A stretch of 64,000 bases of DNA from an uncultured Steroidobacter sp. (GCA_937864115.1 CALMII010000017.1:124001-188000), one strand, 5' to 3'; shown: positions 43,734-56,393, numbered from the stretch's first letter. Made by a program: numbers and translations. The notes: generated by a model not told the origin, from the sequence alone.

Positions 43734-45212
43734 GTGGATCTGTTCAGAACGAAAATCGTAAGCAACGATCCGCACGTGGATGCCGGGGAACCGGCTGATC
43801 CTGCACAACCGGGCGCACAGACGCTCAAGCGCGCACTCACTGCACGACAACTGGTATTGCTGGGCATCGGCGCCGTCATCGGCGCCGGCATTTTCGTGAT
43901 GACGGGCCAGGCCGCGGCCAATCATGCCGGACCTGCAATCACCCTGAGCTTCGTCATCGCCGGCTTTGCCTGCGCACTCGCCGGTCTCTGCTACGCCGAG
44001 TTCTCGTCGATGCTGCCCGTCTCCGGCAGCGCCTATTCCTATGCGTATGCAACGCTCGGTGAACTGGTCGCGTGGTTCATCGGCTGGATGCTGGTGCTGG
44101 AATACCTGGTGGCCGTCGCCACCGTCGCCGTCGGCTGGGGCGGTTATTTCAATGGCCTGCTGCAATCGATCAGCGGCTACCTGGGAACATCGATTGCCCT
44201 GCCGGATGCGCTGGCCAATGCGCCGCTGCGATACACGCAGCACACGCTGGTGTCGACCGGCGGCATCATCAACATCCCGGCCATCATGATCGTCGTTGCC
44301 ATCGCCTCGCTCTGCTACCGCGGCATTTCGCAGTCGGCCTTCGTCAATTCCATCATCGTTGCGATCAAGCTCACCGTGATCTTTCTGTTCGTGGTGTTCG
44401 CGATCAAGCACGTGAATCCCGACAACTGGCAGCCGTTCATTCCGCCGGCGGAAGGCCCGGGCAAGTTCGGTATGGACGGCGTGATCCGCGGCGCCACCGT
44501 CGTGTTCTTTGCCTACATCGGTTTCGATGCGGTCTCGACGGCCGCCTCCGAAGCGAAGAATCCGCAGCGCGACATGCCGATCGGCATCCTGGGATCGCTC
44601 ATCCTCTGCACGATCGTGTACATCGTGGTGTCGGGCGTGCTGACCGGCATCATGCCGTATCACCTGCTCGGCACGGCCAAGCCCGTCGCCACCGCGCTCG
44701 AAACCTATCCCGATCTCACCTGGCTGAAGCTGTTCGTCGAGATCGGTGCCATTGCCGGCCTGAGTTCGGTGATCCTGGTGATGATGATCGGCCAGACGCG
44801 CGTGTTCTACGCGATGTCGCGCGACGGGCTGATCGGCAATTTCTTCGGACGCGTCCACCCGCGCTTCCAGACGCCGTACCTGGGCACCATCTTCGTCGGC
44901 GCCGTTGCTGCGCTGCTCGCCGGACTGCTGCCGCTCGACGTGCTGGGCGATCTGGTGTCGATGGGCACGCTGCTGGCCTTCGCAACGGTGTGCATCGGCG
45001 TCCTGGTCCTGCGCTATACCAAGCCCGATCTGCCGCGTCCGTTCCGCGTGCCGTTCGCCTGGCTCATCTGCCCGCTCGGCGCAGCCGCGTGCCTGTACCT
45101 GTTCTTCCGCGCCTTCCTCGACAACTGGCTGTGGATGAGCGTGTGGATCGTCGTGGGCTTCATCATCTACTTCGTGTACAGCCGGCATCACAGCAAGCTG
45201 GCGAAGGGATAA
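43734..45212 (+). CDS. APC-family amino acid permease (CAT-like)
   Basis: 492 aa, GTG start with GGAGG eight bases upstream. Twelve or more hydrophobic segments; LTARQLVLLGIGAVIGAGIF (TM1 with the GxG substrate motif) and AGLCYAEFSSMLPVSGSAY (TM3 region), then FFAYIGFDAVSTAASEAKNP, are diagnostic of cationic amino-acid transporter-like permeases (YfnA group). Substrate not determined. A long inverted repeat follows the stop. Confidence 0.92.
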   Translation: MDLFRTKIVSNDPHVDAGEPADPAQPGAQTLKRALTARQLVLLGIGAVIGAGIFVMTGQAAANHAGPAITLSFVIAGFACALAGLCYAEFSSMLPVSGSAYSYAYATLGELVAWFIGWMLVLEYLVAVATVAVGWGGYFNGLLQSISGYLGTSIALPDALANAPLRYTQHTLVSTGGIINIPAIMIVVAIASLCYRGISQSAFVNSIIVAIKLTVIFLFVVFAIKHVNPDNWQPFIPPAEGPGKFGMDGVIRGATVVFFAYIGFDAVSTAASEAKNPQRDMPIGILGSLILCTIVYIVVSGVLTGIMPYHLLGTAKPVATALETYPDLTWLKLFVEIGAIAGLSSVILVMMIGQTRVFYAMSRDGLIGNFFGRVHPRFQTPYLGTIFVGAVAALLAGLLPLDVLGDLVSMGTLLAFATVCIGVLVLRYTKPDLPRPFRVPFAWLICPLGAAACLYLFFRAFLDNWLWMSVWIVVGFIIYFVYSRHHSKLAKG

Positions 45213-45230
45213 TTCAGAGAGAAGAAATGA

Positions 45231-45326
45231 TTTCCACGGGGGACACGGGGAACACAGGGTCTCGGAACAGAGAATTTTCTTCTCTTATCCCCGTGCTCCC
45301 CGTGTCCCCATTCCTCCCCGTGGAAA
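45231..45326. repeat. Inverted repeat of GGGGACAC-type words
   Basis: Left arm 45231-45259 begins TTTCCACGGGGGACAC and continues GGGGAACACAGGG. Right arm 45289-45326 is its imperfect reverse complement, ending CTCCCCGTGGAAA. The loop is 29 bases. It lies between convergent genes and could act as a bidirectional terminator-like structure. Confidence 0.8.
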
Positions 45327-45356
45327 CTCTTCTTTCTTGATCTCCGGCTCCGTGTC

Positions 45357-46118
<762 letters not shown>

Positions 46119-46142
46119 TCAAGTTCTCCAGAAGGATGGATT

Positions 46143-46246
46143 AAGAGGAGAAGCCGCAAAAGACCGCATAAAAGAAGCAGAAAACGAGTCGGAAGAAATG
46201 GCTCTTCCTTGATCTTTCATGCGGTCTTTCGCGGCTCTCGCCTCTT
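46143..46246. repeat. Inverted repeat between the two terC genes
   Basis: Left arm 46143-46175 contains AGCCGCAAAAGACCGCATAA; right arm 46213-46246 is the imperfect reverse complement, containing ATGCGGTCTTTCGCGGCT. The loop is about 37 bases. The right arm abuts the stop of the upstream terC gene. Confidence 0.82.
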
Positions 46247-46247
46247 G

Positions 46248-47207
46248 CTAGGCTGACTGTTCCCGCCGCGAAACCCACACCGAAGCGAGAATGCCCAGCA
46301 GCAGGAAGCCGACGATGATCCCCAGCGACAGCGCATGCGGGATCAGCACATGGTGGTGCAGCATCATCTTCACGCCGACGAAGGCGAGGATGGCGATCAG
46401 GCTGTACTTGATGTAGCGGAACATGACCATCAGGCCGGCGATGGCGAAGTACAGGGCACGCAGGCCGAGGATGGCGAAGGCATTGGAAGTGAAGACCAGG
46501 AACGGATCCTGCGTCACCGCGAAAATGGCGGGAATCGAATCGACCGCGAAGACGACGTCGGCAAAGTCCACCAGCAGCAGCGTCACGAACAGCGGGGTCG
46601 CGGCCCGTGCGCCATTCTCCATGGTGAAGAAGCGATCGCCATCGAGGCGGTCCGTGAGCGGATAGACGCGACGGGCGATCTTCACCAGCACGCTGGTCGA
46701 CGGATCGAACTCGTCATCGCTCTTGAGCATGCGTGCCGCCGACAGCAGCAGGATCGCGCCGAACACGTAGAACATCCAGTCGAACGCGTGAATCAGCGCC
46801 GCGCCCGCCGCGATCATGACGCCGCGCAACACGATGGCGCCGACGATGCCCCAGAACAGCACGCGATACTGGTACTGCGCCGGGATCTTCATGAACGTGA
46901 AGATCACGGCGATGACGAAGATGTTGTCGACCGACAGCGACCATTCCAGCAGGTAGCCGGTCACGTACTGCAGCCACGCCTCGGCGCCGCTCGTCGCGGT
47001 GGATCCGGGATTCCAGCCGAACCAGTGATGCTCGTAGACGCCGTAGACCAGCCCGCCGAACGACATCGCGACGCAGATCCAGACGACGGTCCAGCCGAGC
47101 GCCTGACGCACGCTCATGGTGCGCGATTCCCGGTGCAGGACGCTGAGGTCGAGCACCAGGACACCGAGGAAAATCGCGAAGAACCCCGCCCAGACGATCC
47201 AGTTCAT
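46248..47207 (-). CDS. TerC-family protein, Alx type
   Basis: 319 aa with nine hydrophobic segments. SVDNIFVIAVIFTFMKIPAQ and FADVVFAVDSIPAIFAVTQD carry the TerC metal-site acids, and DLSVLHRESRTMS near the start is typical of the longer Alx subgroup. Alx in E. coli is a pH- and Mn2+-responsive Mn exporter. I searched the 85-base upstream gap for a yybP-ykoY type riboswitch and saw none. Confidence 0.93.
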   Translation of the reverse strand: MNWIVWAGFFAIFLGVLVLDLSVLHRESRTMSVRQALGWTVVWICVAMSFGGLVYGVYEHHWFGWNPGSTATSGAEAWLQYVTGYLLEWSLSVDNIFVIAVIFTFMKIPAQYQYRVLFWGIVGAIVLRGVMIAAGAALIHAFDWMFYVFGAILLLSAARMLKSDDEFDPSTSVLVKIARRVYPLTDRLDGDRFFTMENGARAATPLFVTLLLVDFADVVFAVDSIPAIFAVTQDPFLVFTSNAFAILGLRALYFAIAGLMVMFRYIKYSLIAILAFVGVKMMLHHHVLIPHALSLGIIVGFLLLGILASVWVSRREQSA

Positions 47208-47292
47208 TGGGCGCGATCCAGGTAACGAGGCGACGGAAGTTCAGGAAGCATCCGGCAGGGCGACGCAGAAATTGCGCACGAACGCCATCGAC

Positions 47293-48228
47293 TCACGGCA
47301 TCGCATCCACTTCTTTGTCTTTTTCCTGCGGCGGCATGAGGTCGCGTGCCGACAGATTCATGTCGAGTGCCAGCGCGCCGGCGACGTAGATGGACGAGTA
47401 CGTGCCGACGAGGATGCCGATGGTCAGCGCCCAGGAGAAACCGCGCAGCGTTTCGCCGCCTTCGATCAGCAGCACGACCACGACCAGCAGCGTCGCGCCG
47501 CTGGTGATGACGGTGCGCGACAGCGTCTGGTTGATGGATGCATCCATGATCTCTTCGGCCGTGGCCTTGCGCATCGAATGGAAATTCTCGCGCACGCGAT
47601 CGAACACCACGACGGTATCGTTCAGCGAATAGCCGATGACGGCGAGGATGGCCGCGAGCACGGCGAGATCGAACGTGATGCCGGTGACGGCAAAGAAGCC
47701 GAGGATGAGCAGCGGATCGTGCAGGGTCGCGATCACGGCGCTGACGCCCATCTTCCACTGGAAGCGGAACCAGGTGTAGATGCCGATCAGCACGAACGTG
47801 AACAGCACGGCCAGGCCGCCCTGATTGGTCAGTTCCTCGCCGACCTGCGGGCCGACGACTTCCGTACGTCGCAGTTCGACGTTCGGATCGACCTTGCGCA
47901 GCGCCTCTTCCACGCGCTTGCTGACTTCATTGACGTCCTGGTTCTCCTGCGGCAGCAGCCGCACCAGCAGCGTGCGATCGTCGCCGAAGGTCTGGACCTG
48001 CGGATGCGAGTAGTCGAGCCCTTCCACGACGCCGCGCGTCTCTTCGATATTCGCCTTCTGCGGGAAGCCGAACTCCATGACCACGCCGCCGGTGAAGTCG
48101 ATGCCGAAGTTCAGGCCATGCCAGAACAGCAGGATGACCGACCCGACGCACGCGGCGATCGACACGGCGTACCAGCGACGCCGCGTGTGCATGAAGGGAT
48201 AGGACGTGACCCGGTGAAAGAATTCCAT
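47293..48228 (-). CDS. secF: Protein-export membrane protein SecF
   Basis: 311 aa, six TM segments. The SecF signature GIDFTGGVVMEFGFP lies after TM1, with ALTIGILVGTYSSIYVAGAL near the end. With SecD and YajC it forms the proton-driven accessory of SecYEG. Follows secD by 12 bases. Confidence 0.97.
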   Translation of the reverse strand: MEFFHRVTSYPFMHTRRRWYAVSIAACVGSVILLFWHGLNFGIDFTGGVVMEFGFPQKANIEETRGVVEGLDYSHPQVQTFGDDRTLLVRLLPQENQDVNEVSKRVEEALRKVDPNVELRRTEVVGPQVGEELTNQGGLAVLFTFVLIGIYTWFRFQWKMGVSAVIATLHDPLLILGFFAVTGITFDLAVLAAILAVIGYSLNDTVVVFDRVRENFHSMRKATAEEIMDASINQTLSRTVITSGATLLVVVVLLIEGGETLRGFSWALTIGILVGTYSSIYVAGALALDMNLSARDLMPPQEKDKEVDAMP

Positions 48229-48240
48229 GACGGCAGCCCT

Positions 48241-50097
48241 TTAAATCGACAGGTGCGTCAGGCGCGGCCGACGACCCCAGATGAAGTGGACCAGCGCGCG
48301 GCTGCCGACGATCGACGTGAACAATGAAGTCAGAATGCCCAGCGTCATGACGATGGCGAAGCTGCGGATCGTGCCGGTACCGAAGGCGAACAGCACGACG
48401 CCGGCGATCAGCGTAGTCACGTTCGAGTCGGCGATCGTGGCGAAGGCGCGTTCGAAGCCCGCATTGATCGCCGCCATCGGCGAATTGCCGGCGCGCAGTT
48501 CTTCGCGGATACGCTCATAAATAAGAATGTTGGCGTCGACCGCGATACCCAGATGGAACACGACGGCCGCGATACCCGGCAGCGACAGCGATGCCTGCAG
48601 CATCGACAGCAGGCCCACCGTCAGGATCAGGTTCGCCGCCAGCACGGCATTCGCCACCCAGCCGAAGGCGCGGTAGTAGATCGCCATGAAGATGAAGGTC
48701 AGCACCAAGCCGATCGCCATCGCGCGCAGACCGCGATCGATGTTGTCCTGTCCGAGGCTCGGACCGACGGAACGCTGCTCGACGATGGTCTGCGGCGCCG
48801 CCAGCGAGCCGGAGCGCAGCAACAGCGCCAGTTCGCGCGCCTCGTTCGCCTGCAGGCCGGTGATGCGGAAGCGCGAAGACAGCACGCTCTGGATGGTGGC
48901 GGCGCTGATGACGCGCTCTTCGGTGCAGACGTCGCCGCGCCGCTGACCTTCGCAGCGCTCATTGGCAGCGAGGTATTTCTTTTCCAGGTACACGACCGCC
49001 ATGCGCCGGCCGACGTTTTCGCGCGTCGCCTTGAGCATTTCCTGACCGCCGCGGGCGTCGAGCGTCACGTTGACTTCGGGCTGGCCTTCGCCGAAGCCGG
49101 ACATGGCATCGGCGAGCTGATCGCCGGTGGCGATGATGTCGCGCTTCAGCAGGATCGGCCGGCCATCGGACATCTTGTAGAGCTTCGAGCCGATCGGTAC
49201 GCGCTTGGTCTGTTCGGCCGCATACGGATCGTTGTTCTCGTCGACCAGCCGGAACTCGACGGTGGCCGTGGCGCCGAGCACGCGGATGGCTTCGTTCGGA
49301 TCGGACACGCCGGGCAGTTCGACGACGATGCGCTTGATGGCCTGACGCGTGATCACCGGCTCGGAGACGCCGAGTTCATCGACGCGGTTGCGCAGCGTGG
49401 TGATGTTCTGCTGCACCGCCTGGTCCTGGCGGCGCTTGATCTCGGCCGGGGTCATGCGCATTTCGATGGTGGCGCCCTCGCCGCCCGTGCGCGAGGTCAG
49501 CGTCAGCGAGCCGTCCGGCGCCTTGAGCGCATCCATCGCTGCCTGCAGATCGTTCGCGCTGCGCAGCACGACGCTGACCACGTCGTTTTCGGTGGCCACG
49601 CTGACATAGGGAATGCGCTGATCGCGCAGCGTCGCACGCGCGTCGCGGTCGATGCGCTCCATCGCCATCTGCACGGCGCCATCGACGTCCACCTCGTACA
49701 CGAAGTGCACGCCGCCGCGCAGGTCGAGACCGAGGCTCATGGGCTTGAGGCCCATCTTGCGCAGCAGTTCCGGCGTGCGCGGCACGTTGGCCAGCGCGAT
49801 CAGGAATTCGCCGGGGGCGTCCTTGGTGATCGCCTCGCGCGCCTGCGCCTGCTGATCCTGGGTCGCAAACCGCAGGACGCCGCGATCCTTTTCGAGATGG
49901 GACGTCTCCAGCGGAATGCCGTGGGTCTGCAGGATGCCGCGCAGCTGCTCCATGTCGGCGTCCTGCACGGCCTGCCGGTCATTGCGCGAGAGCTGCAGCG
50001 CCGGTCCTTCGCCGTAGAGGTTGGGAATGAAAAACAGGATACCGACCAGCATCACGATGATGACCAGCCAGTACTTCCACTTCGGGAAATGGTACAT
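48241..50097 (-). CDS. secD: Protein-export membrane protein SecD
   Basis: 618 aa. TM1 (WKYWLVIIVMLVGILFFIPN), the large periplasmic P1 domain with LGLDLRGGVHFVYEVD, and the C-terminal six-TM bundle with GIAAVVFHLGIAVDANILIY. Length and layout are standard. It lies between yajC and secF. Confidence 0.97.
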   Translation of the reverse strand: MYHFPKWKYWLVIIVMLVGILFFIPNLYGEGPALQLSRNDRQAVQDADMEQLRGILQTHGIPLETSHLEKDRGVLRFATQDQQAQAREAITKDAPGEFLIALANVPRTPELLRKMGLKPMSLGLDLRGGVHFVYEVDVDGAVQMAMERIDRDARATLRDQRIPYVSVATENDVVSVVLRSANDLQAAMDALKAPDGSLTLTSRTGGEGATIEMRMTPAEIKRRQDQAVQQNITTLRNRVDELGVSEPVITRQAIKRIVVELPGVSDPNEAIRVLGATATVEFRLVDENNDPYAAEQTKRVPIGSKLYKMSDGRPILLKRDIIATGDQLADAMSGFGEGQPEVNVTLDARGGQEMLKATRENVGRRMAVVYLEKKYLAANERCEGQRRGDVCTEERVISAATIQSVLSSRFRITGLQANEARELALLLRSGSLAAPQTIVEQRSVGPSLGQDNIDRGLRAMAIGLVLTFIFMAIYYRAFGWVANAVLAANLILTVGLLSMLQASLSLPGIAAVVFHLGIAVDANILIYERIREELRAGNSPMAAINAGFERAFATIADSNVTTLIAGVVLFAFGTGTIRSFAIVMTLGILTSLFTSIVGSRALVHFIWGRRPRLTHLSI

Positions 50098-50129
50098 GCG
50101 CGCGATCTCGCAACCGGCCCGCGAAGGGC

Positions 50130-50459
50130 TCAGGCGCTCTTGAGGGTGCCTTTCGGAAGAACCTGGGAGACCGTGTGGCGCTGCACTTTCACATTGACGC
50201 CATCCGCGATCTCGATGGTCAGGAATTGCTCGCTGACGGCGGTGATCCTGCCGAGGATGCCGCCGTTGGTGACGACTTCCGCGCCCACTTCAAGGGCGGC
50301 CACCATCTCGCGATGCTCCTTGGCGCGCTTGGTCTGGGGACGGATCAACAGGAAGTAGAAGACGACGAAGATCAGGATCAACGGCAGGAACTGCATGAGG
50401 GCACTGCCTTGCGGGGCACCCTGAGCCTGCGCGTGCGCGGTTGAAATCAGCCAATCCAT
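50130..50459 (-). CDS. yajC: Sec translocase accessory subunit YajC
   Basis: 109 aa, one TM helix (LMQFLPLILIFVVFYFLLIR), then RPQTKRAKEHREMVAALEVG and a small beta domain. First gene of yajC-secD-secF. Its promoter carries a perfect TATAAT. In most relatives tgt directly precedes yajC; here corC and the AI-2E gene intervene. Confidence 0.95.
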   Translation of the reverse strand: MDWLISTAHAQAQGAPQGSALMQFLPLILIFVVFYFLLIRPQTKRAKEHREMVAALEVGAEVVTNGGILGRITAVSEQFLTIEIADGVNVKVQRHTVSQVLPKGTLKSA

Positions 50460-50530
50460 CTAGCGTCCCCTGTAAGGATCTGAAGAGTTGAATGGGACCC
50501 GCAGCGGCAGCCCGGCCCAAAGAGCGGCGC

Positions 50531-50536
50531 ATTATA
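50531..50536 (-). promoter_or_regulatory. -10 element of the yajC-secDF promoter
   Basis: Perfect minus-strand TATAAT, about 70 bases upstream of the yajC ATG. The -35 region 17 bases away (TTAGGG) is weak. The G+C-rich GCGCCGC discriminator follows. Confidence 0.5.
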
Positions 50537-50631
50537 CACACGGCTCCCGCGGCCCCTAATCCCGCCTCCCCTCCCCGTGCCCCCGTTTGAGTACACTGCC
50601 CGGCCATGGGGTTACCCCGCAGGTCGCTTCA

Positions 50632-51912
50632 ATGCCCACCGGTGAAATTCTCGTCATTCTCCTGCTGATTCTCCTGAATGGGTTCTTCGCGCTGTCGGAA
50701 ATGGCGCTCGTCTCCGCGAAGCGCACCCGCCTGCAGGCCGCCGCCGAACAGGGACGGTCCGGCGCGAAGTCGGCTCTTGCGTTGACCGAGGACCCCACCA
50801 CGTTCCTCTCCGCGATCCAGATCGGAATAACCCTGATCGGGATTCTGACGGGCATGTACAGCGGCGCGGCGCTCCAGTCCTGGCTCACGCAGATGCTGAC
50901 GGGCTATGGCATCGCAATCCCCTACATTGAAATCGACGACGTAGCGTTCGGCATCATCGTGGTACTTGTGACTTTCTTCTCGCTCATCATCGGAGAGCTG
51001 GTACCCAAACGCGTTGCGCTGACCCACGCCGAATCACTCGCCATGTTCGTCGCGCCGTTCATGCGCGTGTTCGCAAAGATCATGGCGTATCCGGTGCGCC
51101 TGCTGCGGGGCTCGGTCAATCTGGTTCTGAGAATCCTGCCGGTCTCCTCCGCGTCGCAGGCCGCTGTCACCGAAGACGACGTTCGCGCCCTGGTCGCCGA
51201 AGGCACGCATGCCGGCGTGTTTCTCGCGTCAGAACGACGCCTGCTCGAAGGCGTGATGGCGCTGGCCGACCGCAAGGTCGGCTCGATCATGATCCCGCGC
51301 CAGGACGTCATCTGGCTGGACCTGGAAGAACCGCTGGAAACCCTGTGGCAGCAGGCCAAGGAAAGCGGTCACGCGCGCTTCCTGGTGGCACGCGGCAAGC
51401 TCGACAACCTGCTCGGCATGATCTCGCTCGCCGATCTGAGCGAAGTCGTGCATCGCGGCCGGCTCGATGCGGAACGTGACCTGCAGCCGCCGCTGCACAT
51501 TCCCGATTCGCTGTCGGTGCTGCAGCTGCTCGATCAGTTCCAGAAATCGAGCACGCATCTCGCCATCGTCACCGACGAATACGGCGACATCGAAGGCATC
51601 ACGACCCCGATCGACATCCTCAAGGCGATTGCCGGCGAGCTGCCCGAACTCGGCAGCCGCGAACGGCCCGAAGTCCTGCAGCGCGCCGACGGCTCATGGC
51701 TCGTCGACGGGCATCTGTCGATCGAAGAACTGCAACAGAAACTCGGCCGTCGCGACATGGTCGGCCGCGACTATCACACCGTCGCGGGATTCGTCCTGGC
51801 CCGCCTCGGCCGCATTCCCAAGGCCGGCGATACGCTCACCTGGCGCGATCTCAGGATCGAGATCATGGACATGGATGGCGTGCGGATCGACAAGGTGCTG
51901 CTGAAAAGCTAG
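50632..51912 (+). CDS. CNNM/CorC (HlyC) family transporter-associated protein
   Basis: 426 aa from the ATG at 50632. A DUF21/CNNM membrane domain (LLILLNGFFALSEMALVSAK, LIIGELVPKRVAL) is followed by a CBS pair (VGSIMIPRQDVIWLDLEEPL; LAIVTDEYGDIEGITTPIDI) and a C-terminal CorC_HlyC domain (VAGFVLARLGRIPKAGD). Family members extrude or sense Mg2+/Co2+. It points opposite to all its neighbours within the split queA-tgt/yajC-secDF cluster and is followed by a REP-like repeat. Confidence 0.93.
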   Translation: MPTGEILVILLLILLNGFFALSEMALVSAKRTRLQAAAEQGRSGAKSALALTEDPTTFLSAIQIGITLIGILTGMYSGAALQSWLTQMLTGYGIAIPYIEIDDVAFGIIVVLVTFFSLIIGELVPKRVALTHAESLAMFVAPFMRVFAKIMAYPVRLLRGSVNLVLRILPVSSASQAAVTEDDVRALVAEGTHAGVFLASERRLLEGVMALADRKVGSIMIPRQDVIWLDLEEPLETLWQQAKESGHARFLVARGKLDNLLGMISLADLSEVVHRGRLDAERDLQPPLHIPDSLSVLQLLDQFQKSSTHLAIVTDEYGDIEGITTPIDILKAIAGELPELGSRERPEVLQRADGSWLVDGHLSIEELQQKLGRRDMVGRDYHTVAGFVLARLGRIPKAGDTLTWRDLRIEIMDMDGVRIDKVLLKS

Positions 51913-51930
51913 TCCCATGGGGATTCTTAC

Positions 51931-51992
51931 TGTGGGGCCGGCTTCAGCCGGCCTCCTTTTCGGAAGTCAGGCTAAAGCCTGACCTACAGAAA
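51931..51992. repeat. REP-like palindrome pair, copy 2
   Basis: A GGCCGGCT/AGCCGGCC palindrome (51931-51955) followed by a GTCAGGCT-AA-AGCCTGAC palindrome (51957-51992). Compared with 4928-4988 it has one extra base and one substitution. It lies between convergent corC and AI-2E genes. Confidence 0.88.
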
Positions 51993-52068
51993 CCCCCGTC
52001 CTGTCCTTCTCCCTTCGCTGGTGGATCTCCGGCTCGACTCAATCATCTGGCGCTCAACGCCGTTGGAA

Positions 52069-53135
52069 CTAATCCGGCATCGGCTTCTGGTGCTGCTCCA
52101 GCCACTCGCGCCACAACGCCAGCGAGACGGCGAGCAGCACCGGACCGATGAACAGTCCCACCAGGCCGAAGGCCAGCACGCCGCCGAGCACGCCGAACAC
52201 GACCAGCAGGAATGGCATGCGCGTCGCATTCGAGATGACCAGCGGCCGTACGATGTTGTCGACCCAGCTCACCAGCACCAGGCCCCACAGCATCAGGCCG
52301 ACGCCGGGCCAGACATGGCCGCTGACGATCAGCCAGATCGACATCGATCCCCAGACCATCGGCGCGCCGAACGGAATCAGCGCGATGAGCACCGTGACGG
52401 CGCCCATCAGCACCGGCGCCTTGATGCCGAAAATGGCATACCCGATACCGGCCACGACACCCTGCGCCAGCGCACCGAGCATGAGTGCGTACACGACCGC
52501 CTGCGTCGTCGAACCGACGGCATCGAGATAGTCGCGTACGGTCGGCCCGAGAATGCCCTCGAGAATGGATCGCGCCTCGTGCAGCAATCGCGGACCGTCG
52601 CGCAACAGAAAGAACATCGACAGCACCGCAAAGAACAGCTTGGCAACGTTGCGGCCGACACCGCCGATGACGCGCGTGACTTCGAGCTGCGACTCTTCCA
52701 TCACCAGCATGAAGCGCTGCCCCAGCGCCTTGGGATCGGCCGACATCTGCTGCAACGTGTCCTGCAGCACCTGCCCGACCCAGGGCAGATCGCGAATCGC
52801 GTCGGGTAGCGTCGGCTTCGACGCCAGGAAATTCTGCACCGTCGAGTAAGCGCCGATGGCTTCGACACGCAGCATCAGGATCAGCCAGGCGATCGGCACG
52901 ACGATGGCCATCGTCACGATCAGCGTGGTGATGAGCGACGCCAGCCCGACACGCCCACGGCACCAGCGGATGATGCGCTGATGCATGGGCCAGCTCACGT
53001 ACGCCAGGATCGCGCCCCAGATCAGCGGCACGATGAAGGGCTGCAGCACGGTGAACGTCAGCAGTACGATGCCCAGCACCAGGCCGGACACCAGCACGCG
53101 ACGGAACCAGGGAGCGGTAGGCAGATCGGCCAGCA

Positions 53136-53136
<1 letters not shown>
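52069..53136 (-). CDS. AI-2E family permease (YdiK/PerM-like)
   Basis: 355 aa, about eight hydrophobic segments. FIVPLIWGAILAYVSWPMHQ near the start, the PFGAPMVWG and VDNIVRPLVISNATRMPF motifs, and the terminal LFIGPVLLAVSLALWREW are all typical. Some members export AI-2, others are Na+/H+ antiporters; the role here is open. The start shares a base with the tgt stop (TGATG), so it is coupled to tgt-queA. Confidence 0.9.
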
Positions 53137-55291
<2,155 letters not shown>

Positions 55292-55335
55292 GGGGCGCGC
55301 ACGGTAACAGTCCGGCCGACGGCGCGAAAGTCGGA

Positions 55336-56364
55336 CTACACCGCCTCGTCGCGGGGTTTGCCGATCCGGATTTCGCGACGCATCGCGGGCGCCTCCACCG
55401 CTGGTACCGGCGCGATGGCCGGCACCGGGATGAGGACATCCGCAGGCGGTGCGACACGCGAGCCCCGTAGCTGAGCGTCCTCGGGAATGGTCACGTCGAA
55501 CGTAATGCGTTTCTTCATGCGCAGCACATTGAGCTTGAGCTTCTCGCCCGCTTCGTACGACGTCAGGATCTGCAATGCATGCGACGGACTCGAAGGCACG
55601 CGGCCGTCGATGTCGAGAATGACGTCGCCCTCTTCCAGCTTGAGGCGCGTGTCGCTCGGTGCGCGCACGACCAGCAGGCCTTTCTCGGTGCCGAAGTACT
55701 GACCGAGCTTCGGCGTCAGCGGGACGAGTTCGGCCTGACCGAAGAGACTGTCGGCGCGCCTGAACGCGAAGGGCGGCCATGCACCCGCGAACCGGCCCGG
55801 AGCCATGGGCTCGGCCATCTGGAAATTGAACAGCCTGTTGGACGGCGCTTTCGCCACGACGATCGATGTCGCTGGCTTGCCGTCGCGCAGGTATTTCACC
55901 GTGACTTTTTCGTCGGGATTCAATCCGAGCACGGCGGCGCGCACCTTCTCACCCGGCCCCTGATCGCCCGTACGCTTCATGGGCTTGCCGTTGATCTCCA
56001 TCAGGATGTCGCCCGCACGCAATCCCGCCTCCGCCGCACCGCCGCCCGGACTGACGCTGAGCACTTCGGCGCCGTCGTCACGCGTATCGCCACGTCCAAC
56101 GGGCACAACGAGACCCAGCACGGCCTTCGGAAACACCCGCGCCAGATGCTTCTCCACATCGCCCGTCTTCGACATGCTGAGGTTCGCGACTTCGCGCGCT
56201 GCTTCATCGAGCCGCCGCTGCGCAGCTTCCAGCTTCTGCCGGTTCTCGGCACGCGCCCTGTCGGCCGCATCGTCATCGCTCGCAGCCTGGGCTGCGCAGG
56301 CGAGCAGGACGCAGGACACTGCTGCAAGCCATCCGCGCGTCGGCCACACCGCTGTTTTCTTCAT
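55336..56364 (-). CDS. Periplasmic protein with two PDZ domains, no protease domain
   Basis: 342 aa from the ATG at 56364, GGAGA upstream. Signal peptide cut near AQA-AS, a short coiled coil (QKLEAAQRRLDEAAREV, about 43-60), PDZ1 (about 75-165, AEAGLRAGDILMEINGKPM) and PDZ2 (about 205-290, LKLEEGDVILDIDGRVPSS). No trypsin-like Ser triad or zinc motif is visible. Downstream of an ECF sigma/anti-sigma pair, it may bind misfolded or signal peptides and modulate the anti-sigma factor (inference). Confidence 0.8.
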   Translation of the reverse strand: MKKTAVWPTRGWLAAVSCVLLACAAQAASDDDAADRARAENRQKLEAAQRRLDEAAREVANLSMSKTGDVEKHLARVFPKAVLGLVVPVGRGDTRDDGAEVLSVSPGGGAAEAGLRAGDILMEINGKPMKRTGDQGPGEKVRAAVLGLNPDEKVTVKYLRDGKPATSIVVAKAPSNRLFNFQMAEPMAPGRFAGAWPPFAFRRADSLFGQAELVPLTPKLGQYFGTEKGLLVVRAPSDTRLKLEEGDVILDIDGRVPSSPSHALQILTSYEAGEKLKLNVLRMKKRITFDVTIPEDAQLRGSRVAPPADVLIPVPAIAPVPAVEAPAMRREIRIGKPRDEAV

Positions 56365-56393
56365 GATCGGATCTCCGCAAGTCATGATTCGAT

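Noticed and set aside
47208..47292. Mn2+-sensing yybP-ykoY riboswitch upstream of the Alx-type gene
   Set aside because: The gap is 85 bases and I could not find the conserved loops.
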